DNA of 64,000 bases from Amycolatopsis sp. A133. GTDB lineage: Bacteria; Actinomycetota; Actinomycetes; Mycobacteriales; Pseudonocardiaceae. The notes below the pieces were generated by a model. It did not search any database and was not told the origin of the DNA. It saw only the letters and a list, made by a program, of their open reading frames with translations. Shown in pieces: positions 23,551 to 32,390 of the stretch. Position numbers and translations under genes: made by a program. The DNA is taken from positions 248,001 through 312,000 of the forward strand of contig NZ_JAVHJU010000069.1 in assembly GCF_031082405.1 (NCBI RefSeq), given 5' to 3'. Position 1 is the first letter of the stretch, and each line of letters starts with the position of its first letter.

Positions 23551-25083
23551 TCAGGAGCGGCGGGCCCGCTTCGCCTTCCGCGGCGGCGGCAGCGCACCCT
23601 CGGCGCGCAGCCGCGCAGCGTGCTCGGCCAGCGCGTCCACCAGGTGCGGGACGTCCGCCTTCTCCGGCTGGACGTCGACCCGGAGCCCGAACTCCACCGC
23701 GGTCTCGGCGGTCTTCGGGCCGATGCACGCGACCAGCGTGCGGGTGTGCGGCTTGCCGGCGATGCCGACCAGGTTCCGCACGGTCGAAGACGAGGTGAAG
23801 CAGACCGCGTCGAAACCGCCGGTCTTGATCATCTCGCGGGTCTCGGCGGGCGGCGGGGCGGCCCGGACGGTCCGGTAGGCCGTCACGTCGTCGATCTCCC
23901 AGCCGCGCTCGCGCAGGCCCGCCGACAGCGTCTCGGTGGCGATGTCCGCCCGCGGCAGCAGCACGCGGTCGACCGGGTCGAGCACGTCGTCGTACGGCGG
24001 GAACTCGGCCAGCAGGCCCTCGGACGACTGCTCGCCGGACGGGATCAGCTCCGGGATGATGCCGAACGAGCGCACCTTCGCCGCGGTCGATTCGCCGACG
24101 CAGGCGATCTTCACGCCGGAGAACGCGCGGGCGTCCAGGCCGAACTCCTCGAACTTCTCCCACACCGCGCGGACCGCGTTGGTGGAGGTGAAGACGATCC
24201 ACTGGTAGCGGCCGTCCACCAGGCCCTTGACCGAGCGCTCCATCTGCGCCGGGCTGCGGGGCGGCTCGACCGAGATGGTCGGCACCTCGTGCGAGGTCGC
24301 GCCGTGGCCGCGCAGGCGCTCGGCCATCTCGCCGGCCTGCTCCTTGGTGCGCGGCACCAGGACCTTCCAGCCGTAGAGCGCCCGCGACTCCCACCACGAC
24401 AGCTTCGAGCGGGCCCCGGCGGCCTGCCCGATCGTGACGATCAGCGGCCCGACGAGCTCGCCGGCGTCGTTGGCCAGCTTCTCGAGCGTGGTGTCGAGGG
24501 TGCGCTGGGTGTTGATGGTGCCGTTCGCGGTGACCGCGACCGGGGTGGCCGCCGGCACGCCGTTGCCGGTGAGCGCCGAGGCGGCCTCGGCCAGGTGCGC
24601 CGACGTCGCGTGCAGCACCAGCGGGCCGGGCGCGGCGGCCAGTGCCGCCCAGTCGACGTCGCCGCGGACGTCGACCTCGGTGTGCGTGCCGCCCAGCGCG
24701 ACGCCCGCGTACGCCGGAACGGCCGCGGCCGGGGAAACCCCCGGGATGACGTCGAACACGGCGCTCGTGCGCGCGACCGCCTGCACCTCGGCCACCACGG
24801 CCGGGGTGGTCAGCGGGTCGCCCGCGACCAGGCGCAGCACCAGCCGGCCGGCCTTGGCCTCGGTGGTCAGGTCCTTGGCGACCTCGGCCGCCTCGCCGAC
24901 GGCGGGCCGGACCTCGGCGCCCTCGGCGGCCATGGCCAGCACGGCCTGCGGCACGTCGGGATCGGTCACCACGACCTCGGCCTTGGCGAGCAGTTCCTGG
25001 GCGCGGACGGTGAGCAGGCCGGCGTCGCCGGGCCCGGAGCCCACGAAGGCTACGCGCCCGGTGGTCTTTCGCGCGGGGGTCAT
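23551..25083 (-). CDS. hemD: HemD fused to a degenerate SUMT-like domain (uroporphyrinogen-III synthase)
   Basis: A 510-residue two-domain protein. The N-terminal half (about 1-240) has the SUMT opening VAFVGSGPGDAGLLTVRA, but the second SAM-binding motif is degenerate: LRLVAGDPLTT instead of RLKxGDPxxFGRG. The C-terminal half (about 250-500) is a HemD fold with VLVPRTKEQAGEMAERL, VFTSTNAVRAVWE and CFTSSSTVRNLVG. HemD cyclises hydroxymethylbilane with D-ring inversion. The basic tail PPPRKAKRARRS is unusual. Last gene of the rex-hemACD operon, 80 bp after hemC; no separate promoter is obvious. Confidence 0.9.
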   Translation of the reverse strand: MTPARKTTGRVAFVGSGPGDAGLLTVRAQELLAKAEVVVTDPDVPQAVLAMAAEGAEVRPAVGEAAEVAKDLTTEAKAGRLVLRLVAGDPLTTPAVVAEVQAVARTSAVFDVIPGVSPAAAVPAYAGVALGGTHTEVDVRGDVDWAALAAAPGPLVLHATSAHLAEAASALTGNGVPAATPVAVTANGTINTQRTLDTTLEKLANDAGELVGPLIVTIGQAAGARSKLSWWESRALYGWKVLVPRTKEQAGEMAERLRGHGATSHEVPTISVEPPRSPAQMERSVKGLVDGRYQWIVFTSTNAVRAVWEKFEEFGLDARAFSGVKIACVGESTAAKVRSFGIIPELIPSGEQSSEGLLAEFPPYDDVLDPVDRVLLPRADIATETLSAGLRERGWEIDDVTAYRTVRAAPPPAETREMIKTGGFDAVCFTSSSTVRNLVGIAGKPHTRTLVACIGPKTAETAVEFGLRVDVQPEKADVPHLVDALAEHAARLRAEGALPPPRKAKRARRS

Positions 25084-25163
25084 CTGTGCGTTTCTCCTCT
25101 TGCGGCAGCCGTGCGGGATCGCCCGGCCACAGGTCTCCTACGTTCGGATGTGTGACGCCCAGG

Positions 25164-26111
25164 TCACTCGGCGGGATCGGCGAGTGCTCCGGCCCCTAGG
25201 TCCAGCAGCTCGGCGGCCAGGTCCTTGCCCAGCTGGGCGGCCTGGTCCTTGTCGGCCAGTGCGATGGCCCGGACCATGTCCACCGCACCGTTCTCGCCCT
25301 CGGCCGCGGCGGTGCCGCGCAGCGAGATCCGTTCCACGACCTTGCCCTCGGCGTCGAGATCTTCGACGATCTCGGCGAGCGCGCCCACCGGCGCGCTGCA
25401 CCCCGCCTCGAGCGCGGCCAGCAGGGCCCGCTCGGCCGTCACCGCGGCCCGCGTGCCCTCGTCGTCCAAAGTGGACCGGAGCAGCTGCTCGAGGTCCACG
25501 TCGGCGGACCGGCACTCCACCGCCAGCGCGCCCTGGGCGGGCGCGGGCAGCATCTGGATCGGGTCGAGGGTCTCGGTGATCGCCTCGGCCAGTCCGACCC
25601 TGGCCAGTCCGGCACGCGCGAGCACCACGGCATCGAGCTCGCCGTCGGTCACCTTGCGCATGCGGGTGTCGATATTGCCGCGGATCGGCACGATTTCCAA
25701 ACCGAGACCCAGCGCGCGCAGCTGCGCGGTGCGCCGCGGGGAGCCCGTGCCGACGCTGGAGCCGGGCGGGAGCTCGCCGAGCGTCAGCCCGTCGCGCGCG
25801 ATCAGCGCGTCCCGCGGGTCCTCGCGCGGCGGCACGGCGGCCAGCGTGATGCCCCGTTCGGGAGCGGTCGGCAGGTCCTTGTACGAGTGGACGATGACGT
25901 CGACCTCGTTGCGCTGCAGCGCTTCCCGCAGCGCCGACGTGAAAACGCCGACCCCGATCGTGGGAATCGGGGCGGACGACTGGTCACCGGGCGTGGTCAC
26001 CTTGACGATCTCGACCTCGGCGCCGGTGGCGCGCAGGGCGTCGGCGACGGTCCCGGTCTGGGCGAGCGCGAGCTTCGAACCGCGCGTGCCCATGCGAATG
26101 ACTCTGGTCAC
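25164..26111 (-). CDS. hemC: HemC, hydroxymethylbilane synthase (porphobilinogen deaminase)
   Basis: A 315-residue enzyme polymerising four porphobilinogens. The N-terminal motif is RMGTRGSKLALAQTG (about 6-20), with HSYKDLP near 77, TGSPRRTAQLRAL near 122, and the dipyrromethane-anchoring Cys in LEAGCSAPVGALAE (about 238). Start GTG 26111 lies 2 nt after the hemA stop. Third gene of the rex-led operon. Confidence 0.95.
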   Translation of the reverse strand: MTRVIRMGTRGSKLALAQTGTVADALRATGAEVEIVKVTTPGDQSSAPIPTIGVGVFTSALREALQRNEVDVIVHSYKDLPTAPERGITLAAVPPREDPRDALIARDGLTLGELPPGSSVGTGSPRRTAQLRALGLGLEIVPIRGNIDTRMRKVTDGELDAVVLARAGLARVGLAEAITETLDPIQMLPAPAQGALAVECRSADVDLEQLLRSTLDDEGTRAAVTAERALLAALEAGCSAPVGALAEIVEDLDAEGKVVERISLRGTAAAEGENGAVDMVRAIALADKDQAAQLGKDLAAELLDLGAGALADPAE

Positions 26112-26113
26112 TA

Positions 26114-27421
26114 CTACTTCTTCTCTGGTGGGGGCTTCGGGCTCGCCACCGCGGCGGGCGCCTGCGGGTCGAGGCAGAACAGTTCTCGCAACGCGTTGGC
26201 GTAGTCGGTCTCGGCCGTCTCGGCGGCCAGCTGCTTGACCCGCACCGTCGGCGCGTGCAGCAGCTTGTCGACCACCCGGCGGACCGTGCGGCCGACCTCT
26301 TCGCGGACGGCGCCGTCCAGGTCGGGCAGGCGGTTGTCCAGGCGGAGCAGTTCGGCGTCGACGACCTCGGCCGCGCGGCGGCGCAGCGCGGTCACGGTCG
26401 GCGTCACCTCGGCGCTGCGCTGCCCGGCGAGGTAGTCGCGGACCTCGTCGAGGACGATCCCGGTCGCCTTGGCGGTCTGGCGCTCGGTGGTCGGCGTCCC
26501 CGCCTCGCGCATCCGGCGCTGGATGGTGGCCAGGTCGACGACCCGGACGTCCGCCAGCTCGCCGACCTCGGGGTCGACGTCCCGGGGCAGGCCCAGGTCG
26601 CAGACGACGAGGGGCCGGCCGCCGCGCGGCAGCACGTGCCCGGGGCCGAAGACGGCGTCCTGCGCGCCGGTGCAGCAGATCACGATGTCGGCGTCACGGA
26701 CGGCGCCGGCGACGGCGGACAGCGGGATCGCGCGGGCCGGCACGCCCTGCTCGGTGGTGTTCGCGGCGAGGCGGCGGGCGCGGGCGTCGGTGCGGTTGGC
26801 GACGGTGATCTCGCCGATCCCCGCCTTCCGCAGCTGCGACGCGCTCAGCGCCCCCATCGAGCCGGCGCCGACGATGACGGCGTGCTTGCCTCCGACGTCC
26901 CCGGCCGCGGCGAGCGCCTCGGACACGACCGAAGCACCGAGCTGGTCGAGCCCGGTTTCGGTGTGCACGCGCTTGCCGACGCGCAGCGTGGTCTGGATCA
27001 GTTCGTGCAGCGTGCGGCCGAGCGTGCCGGCCTCGCGCGCGGTGGCGTAGGCGGAGCGGACCTGGCCGAGGATCTGCGTCTCGCCGACGACCATCGAGTC
27101 CAAGCCGGAAGCGACGGAGAACAGGTGCTCGACGGCGGCCCCGGCGTAGTGCACGTACAGGCTGTCGTAGAGCTCGGCGGGGGCCATCCCGGCCTGGCGG
27201 GCCAGCACCTCGGAGACGTCGTTGAGGCCACCGTGGAAGGTCTCGACGACCGCGTAGACCTCGATCCGGTTGCAGGTCGAGACGAGCATGACCTCACTGA
27301 CGTGCTGGGCCTGCTGCAGCTCGTCGAGCACCTTGCCGATCTCGGGCGCCGGCACCGCGACGCGCTCGAGCGTGCTCAGCTCCGCACTGCGATGCGAAAG
27401 ACCGACCGCCAACACGCTCAT
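26114..27421 (-). CDS. hemA: HemA, glutamyl-tRNA reductase
   Basis: A 435-residue NADPH-dependent enzyme making glutamate-1-semialdehyde from Glu-tRNA, the committed step of heme synthesis. The catalytic Cys is in MLVSTCNRIEVYA (about C50), with GETQILGQVRSAYATA near 115 and the NADPH loop VIVGAGSMGALSASQL near 185. ATG 27421 overlaps the rex stop (27418-27421), so translation is coupled to the redox repressor. Rex control of heme supply is known from Streptomyces coelicolor. Confidence 0.95.
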   Translation of the reverse strand: MSVLAVGLSHRSAELSTLERVAVPAPEIGKVLDELQQAQHVSEVMLVSTCNRIEVYAVVETFHGGLNDVSEVLARQAGMAPAELYDSLYVHYAGAAVEHLFSVASGLDSMVVGETQILGQVRSAYATAREAGTLGRTLHELIQTTLRVGKRVHTETGLDQLGASVVSEALAAAGDVGGKHAVIVGAGSMGALSASQLRKAGIGEITVANRTDARARRLAANTTEQGVPARAIPLSAVAGAVRDADIVICCTGAQDAVFGPGHVLPRGGRPLVVCDLGLPRDVDPEVGELADVRVVDLATIQRRMREAGTPTTERQTAKATGIVLDEVRDYLAGQRSAEVTPTVTALRRRAAEVVDAELLRLDNRLPDLDGAVREEVGRTVRRVVDKLLHAPTVRVKQLAAETAETDYANALRELFCLDPQAPAAVASPKPPPEKK

Positions 27422-28341
27422 GAGCGCACCACCATTTCCCGTCCGCCGTCCGGACCCGTGCCGTTCCGCCTGCCGTTCCCATTCTCGGACGGGAGAACCG
27501 CACCGGGTAATCCGGAATTGCCCTGATTACCGGCGGCTGGGCCTTCACTGTCCGCTCGGCGGGCCACATGGAACGAGAGTATCTGCAGCTCCACGGCCAA
27601 ATCCACTTTCCGGACCTCAATGTGAGCGGGAACTTGCAGCACGACGGGAGCGAAGTTGAGGATGCACTGGACACCGCCCGCGACCAGCCGGTCACACACC
27701 GATTGCGCCGCGGTGGGCGGGGTGGCGATCACGCCGATGGAGATACCGCGCTCGGCGCAGATGCGGGGGATGTCGTCCATGTGCGACACCGGGAGGCCGC
27801 CGACCGGCACGCCGATCAGGTCCGGGTCCAGGTCGAACAGCGCTTCGACCGGGAACCCGCGCCCCGGGAAGCCGCCGTAGTTGGCCAGCGCGTGGCCCAG
27901 GTTGCCGATCCCGACCACGGCGACCTTGTGCTGGCGGGTCAGGCCGAGGATGCGCTCGATCTGGCTGACCAGGACGCCGACCTCGTAGCCGACGCCGCGG
28001 GTGCCGTAGGAGCCCAGGTAGGAGAGGTCTTTGCGCAGCTTCGCGGAATTGACGCCGGCGGCCTGCGACAGCTCTTCGCTCGAAACGGTCGTCGCGCCCT
28101 GTTCGGACATTCCGGACAGCACCCGGAGGTAGACGGCCAGCCGGGCGACCGCGGCCTCGGGAATGGACTTCGCCCGGACGGCCTCGGGGGCGTCCCCGTT
28201 GCGACCCGGCTCACCGGCGGGTACCGCGGGCATTTCGGCGGTCGGGGCGTTGTCGGCGTCCGGGGTGGCCGGACGGCGGGGCCGCCGTGGCGCCCGGCCC
28301 GGGGAGCCCGCCGCGTCGCGCCTCCCCCGCTCTGTCACCAC
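27418..28341 (-). CDS. rex: Rex, NADH/NAD-sensing transcriptional repressor
   Basis: A 307-residue Rex: a long Pro/Arg-rich N-terminal extension (about 1-65), a winged HTH with SSEELSQAAGVNSAKLRKDLSYLGSYGTRG (about 85-115), a Rossmann domain with GIGNLGHALANYGG (about 145), and a C-terminal swapped helix ending near QILSFHVARR. An extra disordered tail of about 40 residues follows. GTG 28341 is chosen for AGGAG 8 nt upstream; the ATG at 28386 is open but lacks a Shine-Dalgarno. It represses respiratory and heme genes until NADH rises. A matching operator lies upstream. Confidence 0.94.
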   Translation of the reverse strand: MVTERGRRDAAGSPGRAPRRPRRPATPDADNAPTAEMPAVPAGEPGRNGDAPEAVRAKSIPEAAVARLAVYLRVLSGMSEQGATTVSSEELSQAAGVNSAKLRKDLSYLGSYGTRGVGYEVGVLVSQIERILGLTRQHKVAVVGIGNLGHALANYGGFPGRGFPVEALFDLDPDLIGVPVGGLPVSHMDDIPRICAERGISIGVIATPPTAAQSVCDRLVAGGVQCILNFAPVVLQVPAHIEVRKVDLAVELQILSFHVARRADSEGPAAGNQGNSGLPGAVLPSENGNGRRNGTGPDGGREMVVRS

Positions 28342-28446
28342 GCCGTTGTCTCCTGCCCGCTGTGCACGCCTGGCGGCCGTCGCCATTCGGAACTGTGTCT
28401 TGACCCCGGACCCGGAGTCCGGTTCGATACCGGCCGCTCCGGGCGA

Positions 28447-28486
28447 TGGCCCTACGGTAGACCACTTGTGAACGCACGCACAAAGT
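28447..28486 (-). promoter_or_regulatory. probable rex promoter with Rex operator
   Basis: TTGTGAACGCACGCACAA at 28466-28483 keeps the outer TTGTG and CACAA of the Rex consensus (TTGTGAANNNNTTCACAA type) but the inner right half is diverged. On the minus strand it overlaps a candidate promoter: -35 TTGTGC, an 18-bp spacer and -10 TACCGT. The site is 125-140 bp upstream of GTG 28341, consistent with autorepression as in Streptomyces. Confidence 0.6.
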
Positions 28487-28489
28487 CAC

Positions 28490-28788
28490 TGGTCGGAGGC
28501 GGTTCCGGGACCGGTGCGGGGTGGCAGCGATCACGACACCGCGTCAGAATCCTTGTCCGCCAGGCACTTCCGGGCTCGACGCGCGCCGACGGTGATCCGC
28601 TGCCGTCCGGTGGCGCGGCCCGCCGGCGGCCGGGCCGGTCCGCGTCGGCGCGGCGAGCGGGCCGGCCCACGCGGTGAACGGCTCCGGCGAACTGGTCACC
28701 ACCCCGGCCGCCCGCAGGTGCCGCGAATGACTCATTCGCGACCTCGGAGGTCCCGAATGAGTCATTCGCGACCTCCGGGGCGGGAGGC
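28490..28788. repeat. intergenic region with paired CGAATGA(C/G)TCATTCG palindromes
   Basis: No gene is supported between the rex promoter and the oxidoreductase stop. It holds a perfect 19-bp palindrome CGCGAATGACTCATTCGCG (28722-28740) and a second, CGAATGAGTCATTCG (28754-28768). GACCTC follows each palindrome, and the inverse GAGGTC precedes the second, so the unit is repeated. It lies just after the minus-strand oxidoreductase gene and may act as its terminator. Confidence 0.65.
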
Positions 28789-30372
28789 TCAGCGGGCGTC
28801 GAGGGTCACCGAGTGCCAGCCGGTGGCGCCGTCCGGCACGGGGTCCGCGCGGTTCTCCGTCTGCGTGTACCCGCCGGAGTCGGTGGCCCGGACCGACGCC
28901 TGGTGCGTGCCCTTCGGCACGTCGAGCTCGATCCACCACATCCGCCAGGTGTCCTTGCTCACCTCCGCCGACAGCGTCGCCGGGAACCACGGCCCCTGGT
29001 CGAGCCGGACCTCGACCTTCGCGATGCCGGTGTGCTGCGCCCACACCGTGCCGGCCAGCCGGACCTTGCCCGCGGTGACGCCCGCGAACCCGTTCGGCGT
29101 ATCGATCCGCGATTCGGTCTTGATCGGCGCCTGCTCCGCCCACCCACGGCCGAGCCAGTAGGCCTGCCGGGCATCCCATCGGGTGAATTCGAGGGACTCG
29201 ACCCACTTCGTCGCCGACACGTAGCCGTACAGGCCGGGGATGACGATCCGCGCCGGGAAGCCGTGTTCGACCGGCAGCGGCTCGCCGTTCATCCCGATCG
29301 CCAGCATCGCGCCGCGGGCCGGGTCGAGGGCGACGTTCGCCGGGGTGCCGCACGTCCAGCCGTCGACGCTGGTGGCGAACATCTGCTCGGCGCCCGGCTG
29401 CACACCCGCCTCGGCCAGCAGGTCGGCCAGGTCCACGCCGATCCAGGCCGCGTTCGAGATCAGGGGGCCGCCGACCTCGTTGGAGACGCACGTCAGCGTC
29501 ACCCGGCGTTCGACCAGCGGCCGGTTGCGGATGTCGGCGTACGAGAACGTCACCTCGCGGTCGACCATCCCGTGGATCTTCAGGCTCCAGTCCTCGGTGC
29601 GGACCTGCGGCACGACCAGCGCGGTGTCGATGCGGTAGAAGTCCGCGTTCGGCGTGATGAACGGCGGTGACCCGAGCTTCGCGAAGTCGGCGTCGGCGGG
29701 CAGCGGCGGGACGGTGCGCGCGGGCACGAGCGGCCCGACGGCGGCCCGCGAGTCCTCGGCGTTCGAGCTGGTCCCGGCGACCTGGCCGACGACGGCCGCG
29801 AGCCCCGACCCCGCGGCAACGCCGACCCCGGCCCGCAGGAACTTCCGCCTGGAAGCCCCCGATCCCGAGCTTTCACGTGAAAGCTCGGGCCCCTGGTCCG
29901 CACTTTCACGTGAAAGTGCGAGCCGGTGCAGGGAGGTGAACACCGCGAGCCCGGCGACCAGGGCGGCGACCGGCGCGAGCAGCGAGACCTGCCCGAGGTC
30001 GCTGCGCGCGTACACCGCCGCGATCCCGGCCGCGCCGAGCACGAAGACGAGCACCTGCCCGGCCCGCGGCGTCCGGCGCGAGAGCTGCCCGGCCAGCAGC
30101 GCGAGCAGGACCAGCACCACCGCGAGCCCGATCTTGAGCACCGGCTTGTCCCAGGTGCCCAGGGTCCGCTCGGCCCACTTCACGACGGCGGTCGGGCTGT
30201 GGTCGACGACGTAGTTGGCCACCGCGATGAACGGCGACGCCGTGTACCCGACGAAGGCCGCGACCAGGTGCCCGACGCCGAGGGCGGCCGCCAGCGCGAG
30301 GAGGCCGATCAGCGTCGCGACCGGCAGCGAAAGGCGGCGCGTCTCCGGCGGGGCGTCCTGCAGAGTGCTCAC
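28789..30372 (-). CDS. membrane-fused molybdopterin oxidoreductase, sulfite oxidase type
   Basis: A 527-residue fusion: four N-terminal helices (about 17-150), a linker with two LSRES palindrome peptides (about 152-172), a basic SRRKFLRAG stretch with a hydrophobic segment like a Tat signal (about 175-198), then the sulfite-oxidase Mo domain with its Cys in VTLTCVSNEVGG (about C285) and a C-terminal Mo-co dimerisation domain. The catalytic domain is predicted outside the membrane. The substrate is unknown; such proteins are YedY/SorA relatives. ATG 30372. It follows a glutaredoxin gene divergently placed by 64 bp on the same strand. Confidence 0.88.
   Translation of the reverse strand: MSTLQDAPPETRRLSLPVATLIGLLALAAALGVGHLVAAFVGYTASPFIAVANYVVDHSPTAVVKWAERTLGTWDKPVLKIGLAVVLVLLALLAGQLSRRTPRAGQVLVFVLGAAGIAAVYARSDLGQVSLLAPVAALVAGLAVFTSLHRLALSRESADQGPELSRESSGSGASRRKFLRAGVGVAAGSGLAAVVGQVAGTSSNAEDSRAAVGPLVPARTVPPLPADADFAKLGSPPFITPNADFYRIDTALVVPQVRTEDWSLKIHGMVDREVTFSYADIRNRPLVERRVTLTCVSNEVGGPLISNAAWIGVDLADLLAEAGVQPGAEQMFATSVDGWTCGTPANVALDPARGAMLAIGMNGEPLPVEHGFPARIVIPGLYGYVSATKWVESLEFTRWDARQAYWLGRGWAEQAPIKTESRIDTPNGFAGVTAGKVRLAGTVWAQHTGIAKVEVRLDQGPWFPATLSAEVSKDTWRMWWIELDVPKGTHQASVRATDSGGYTQTENRADPVPDGATGWHSVTLDAR
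29866..29920. repeat. paired TTTCACGTGAAA palindromes inside the molybdoenzyme gene
   Basis: Two perfect 22-bp palindromes at 29866-29887 and 29899-29920, centres 33 bp apart, joined by GGCCCCTGGTC. Translated on the minus strand as ALSRESA and ELSRESS. The spacing, linker and reading frame match the pair at 16134-16186. Confidence 0.9.
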
Positions 30373-30436
30373 GCCTCCATCTTCGGAGCCCGAGCCCGCC
30401 GAGGCGGCCCGATGTGGCTTACGGACGTGTTACGGC

Positions 30437-30673
30437 TCAAGCCAGCGCGCGCCGGAGCCGGTCCTCTTCCACGCGCCAGTACCCGTGCTCGGCGCCGTCG
30501 ACCAGGATCACCGGGACGCGGTCGCCGTACTCGGCGCGCCACTCCGGGTCGGTGTCGACGTCCTCGGTCTTCCAGGCGACGCCGAGCTCGCCGCAGATCC
30601 GGGCGACGTCGGCTTCCGCGACCTCGCAGAGGTGGCAGCCGTCCCGGCCCATCACCGTCACTTCGTGCGCCAT
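30437..30673 (-). CDS. glutaredoxin-family protein
   Basis: A 78-residue thioredoxin-fold protein with a redox CxxC in MGRDGCHLCEVAEADV (about C13/C16), a cis-Pro in RVPVILVDG, and a C-terminal helix. This matches the short DUF836/glutaredoxin-like group conserved ahead of hemA in mycobacteria (Rv0508). In a mycothiol organism it may reduce mixed disulfides or Fe-S targets; that is inference. It starts 11 nt after the acyl-CoA ligase stop (30684), so the two are probably cotranscribed. Confidence 0.85.
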   Translation of the reverse strand: MAHEVTVMGRDGCHLCEVAEADVARICGELGVAWKTEDVDTDPEWRAEYGDRVPVILVDGAEHGYWRVEEDRLRRALA

Positions 30674-30683
30674 GCCGTCCTTA

Positions 30684-32195
30684 CTACCGCAACCGCATGC
30701 GGCGCAGCTTGCCGGTGGCCGAGTGCGGCAGCGACTCGGCGAATTCGACCGCGTGCGGCACCTTGTACCCGGCCAGGCGGGCCGCGCAGTGGTCGACGAC
30801 CTGCTGCTCGGACAGCGAAGCCCCGGCCGCGGGCACGACGAACGCCTTGACCGCTTCGCCGCTGCGCTCGTCCACGACGCCGACGACCGCGGCCTCGGTC
30901 ACCTCCGGCAGCTGCCCGATGACCTCCTCCACCTCGCGCGGGAAGACGTTGAAGCCGTTGACGATGATCAGGTCGTTGGCCCGGTCGACCAGGTGCAGGT
31001 CGCCGTCGACGTCGAGGTAGCCGACGTCCCCGGTGCGGAACCAGCCCTCGTCGTCCGGCCCGTGCTCGCCGTCGGGCCAGTAGCCGGAGAAGAGGTTGGC
31101 GCCGCGGATCGACACGAGCCCGGTCTCGCCCTCGGCCTCGAACACGTCGTCGACGTCGTCGGGGTCCAGCGGCACGGCCTGGTCGGTGCCGTCGCTGTCG
31201 ACCAGCCGCAGTTCGATCCCGGGCAGCGGGCGGCCGACCGAGCCCGGCTTCGGGTAGCCGGTGACGAGCGTCGAGGTCACCACCGGCGCGCATTCGGTGA
31301 GACCGTAGCCCTCGTAGACGTCGAGGCCGGTGGCCTCGCGGATCGCGGTCAGCACCTTCGGGTGCAGCGGCGCGGCCCCGGACGTCATCCGCCGCACGGT
31401 GGCGAGGCCGCGGCGGAGCTCGTCGGCGCCGAGCGCGGCGAACTCGCCGTACATCGTCGGGACGCCGGTGATCGACGTGACGCGGTGCTCGGCGCAGTCG
31501 TCCAGGGTGCGCTGGGCCTCGAAGCGCTCCGAGAGGACCGCGGTCGCGCCGACGGCCGTGGCCTGCAGCAGGCCCGGTCCGAGGCCGTAGACGTGGAAGA
31601 GCGGGATGGTGATCAGCACGCGGTCGTCGTGTTCGAGGACGCCTTCGACGCCGCTGATCTGCTCCAGGTTCGCCAGCAGCGCGCGGTGGGACAGCATCAC
31701 GCCGCGCGGCGGCCCGGTGGTGCCGGACGTGTACGAAATGACCGCGACGTCCGCGCCGGACCGGCCGGCGTCGGGGAACTCGCCTCCTCCGTGCGGGTCA
31801 CCCCCGGGCGTGAGACCGATCACGCCGTCCGGCAGGTCCTCGTCCGCTTCGCGCTGGATCACGACCTTGGCGCCGCTGTGGTCGAGCAGCTTGCCGAGCT
31901 CGGGCCCGGGCACCTGCGGCGACAGCGGCACGACGACGGCCCCCGCCCGCAGCGCGCCGAAGAAGGCGACCACGAAGTCCACCGACGTCGGCAGCCGTAC
32001 CCCGACCCGGTCGCCGGGCCCGACGCCGGCGTCCGCCAGCCGGCGGGCCTGGGCCTGGGCGGCCGCGTCGGCCTCGCGGTAGGTCAGGCCGCGCCCGGTG
32101 CCGGTTTCGAGCACGGCCGGGTGCTCCGGCCACGTCTGCGCGGCCCGTGTGAGCAGCCCGCCGACCCCCGGCTGCGTCCCCTCTGGAGCACTCAC
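30684..32195 (-). CDS. AMP-dependent acyl-CoA synthetase/ligase
   Basis: A 503-residue ANL enzyme: P-loop VISYTSGTTGPPRGVML (about 154-170), GYGLTECAPVV (about 292), WFRTGDVGYLDVDGDL (about 373), DLIIVNGFNVFPREVE hinge (about 398), and the catalytic Lys in HSATGKLRRMRLR at the C-terminus. It forms acyl-adenylates then thioesters, probably of fatty acids; chain length cannot be read from sequence. ATG 32195. It is divergent from the sigma-factor leader ORF with about 195 bp between. Confidence 0.9.
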   Translation of the reverse strand: MSAPEGTQPGVGGLLTRAAQTWPEHPAVLETGTGRGLTYREADAAAQAQARRLADAGVGPGDRVGVRLPTSVDFVVAFFGALRAGAVVVPLSPQVPGPELGKLLDHSGAKVVIQREADEDLPDGVIGLTPGGDPHGGGEFPDAGRSGADVAVISYTSGTTGPPRGVMLSHRALLANLEQISGVEGVLEHDDRVLITIPLFHVYGLGPGLLQATAVGATAVLSERFEAQRTLDDCAEHRVTSITGVPTMYGEFAALGADELRRGLATVRRMTSGAAPLHPKVLTAIREATGLDVYEGYGLTECAPVVTSTLVTGYPKPGSVGRPLPGIELRLVDSDGTDQAVPLDPDDVDDVFEAEGETGLVSIRGANLFSGYWPDGEHGPDDEGWFRTGDVGYLDVDGDLHLVDRANDLIIVNGFNVFPREVEEVIGQLPEVTEAAVVGVVDERSGEAVKAFVVPAAGASLSEQQVVDHCAARLAGYKVPHAVEFAESLPHSATGKLRRMRLR

Positions 32196-32390
32196 CCGCG
32201 ACCCACCTCTCCTCGCCCGGCGCGAACCGTTGCAAGTCTGTCATCTGAAGCGACGTCATGGGTGCTGACCGCGAGCGTCGCGTCTGCGCAACCCCGGAAC
32301 CACTACCTACTTAGCGGTAACTACACGTATGCTGCACTGCGTCGAGCCGGTGTCGTTGATCATCGGAGCGGCCGGAGAGAGGGAGTCGCC

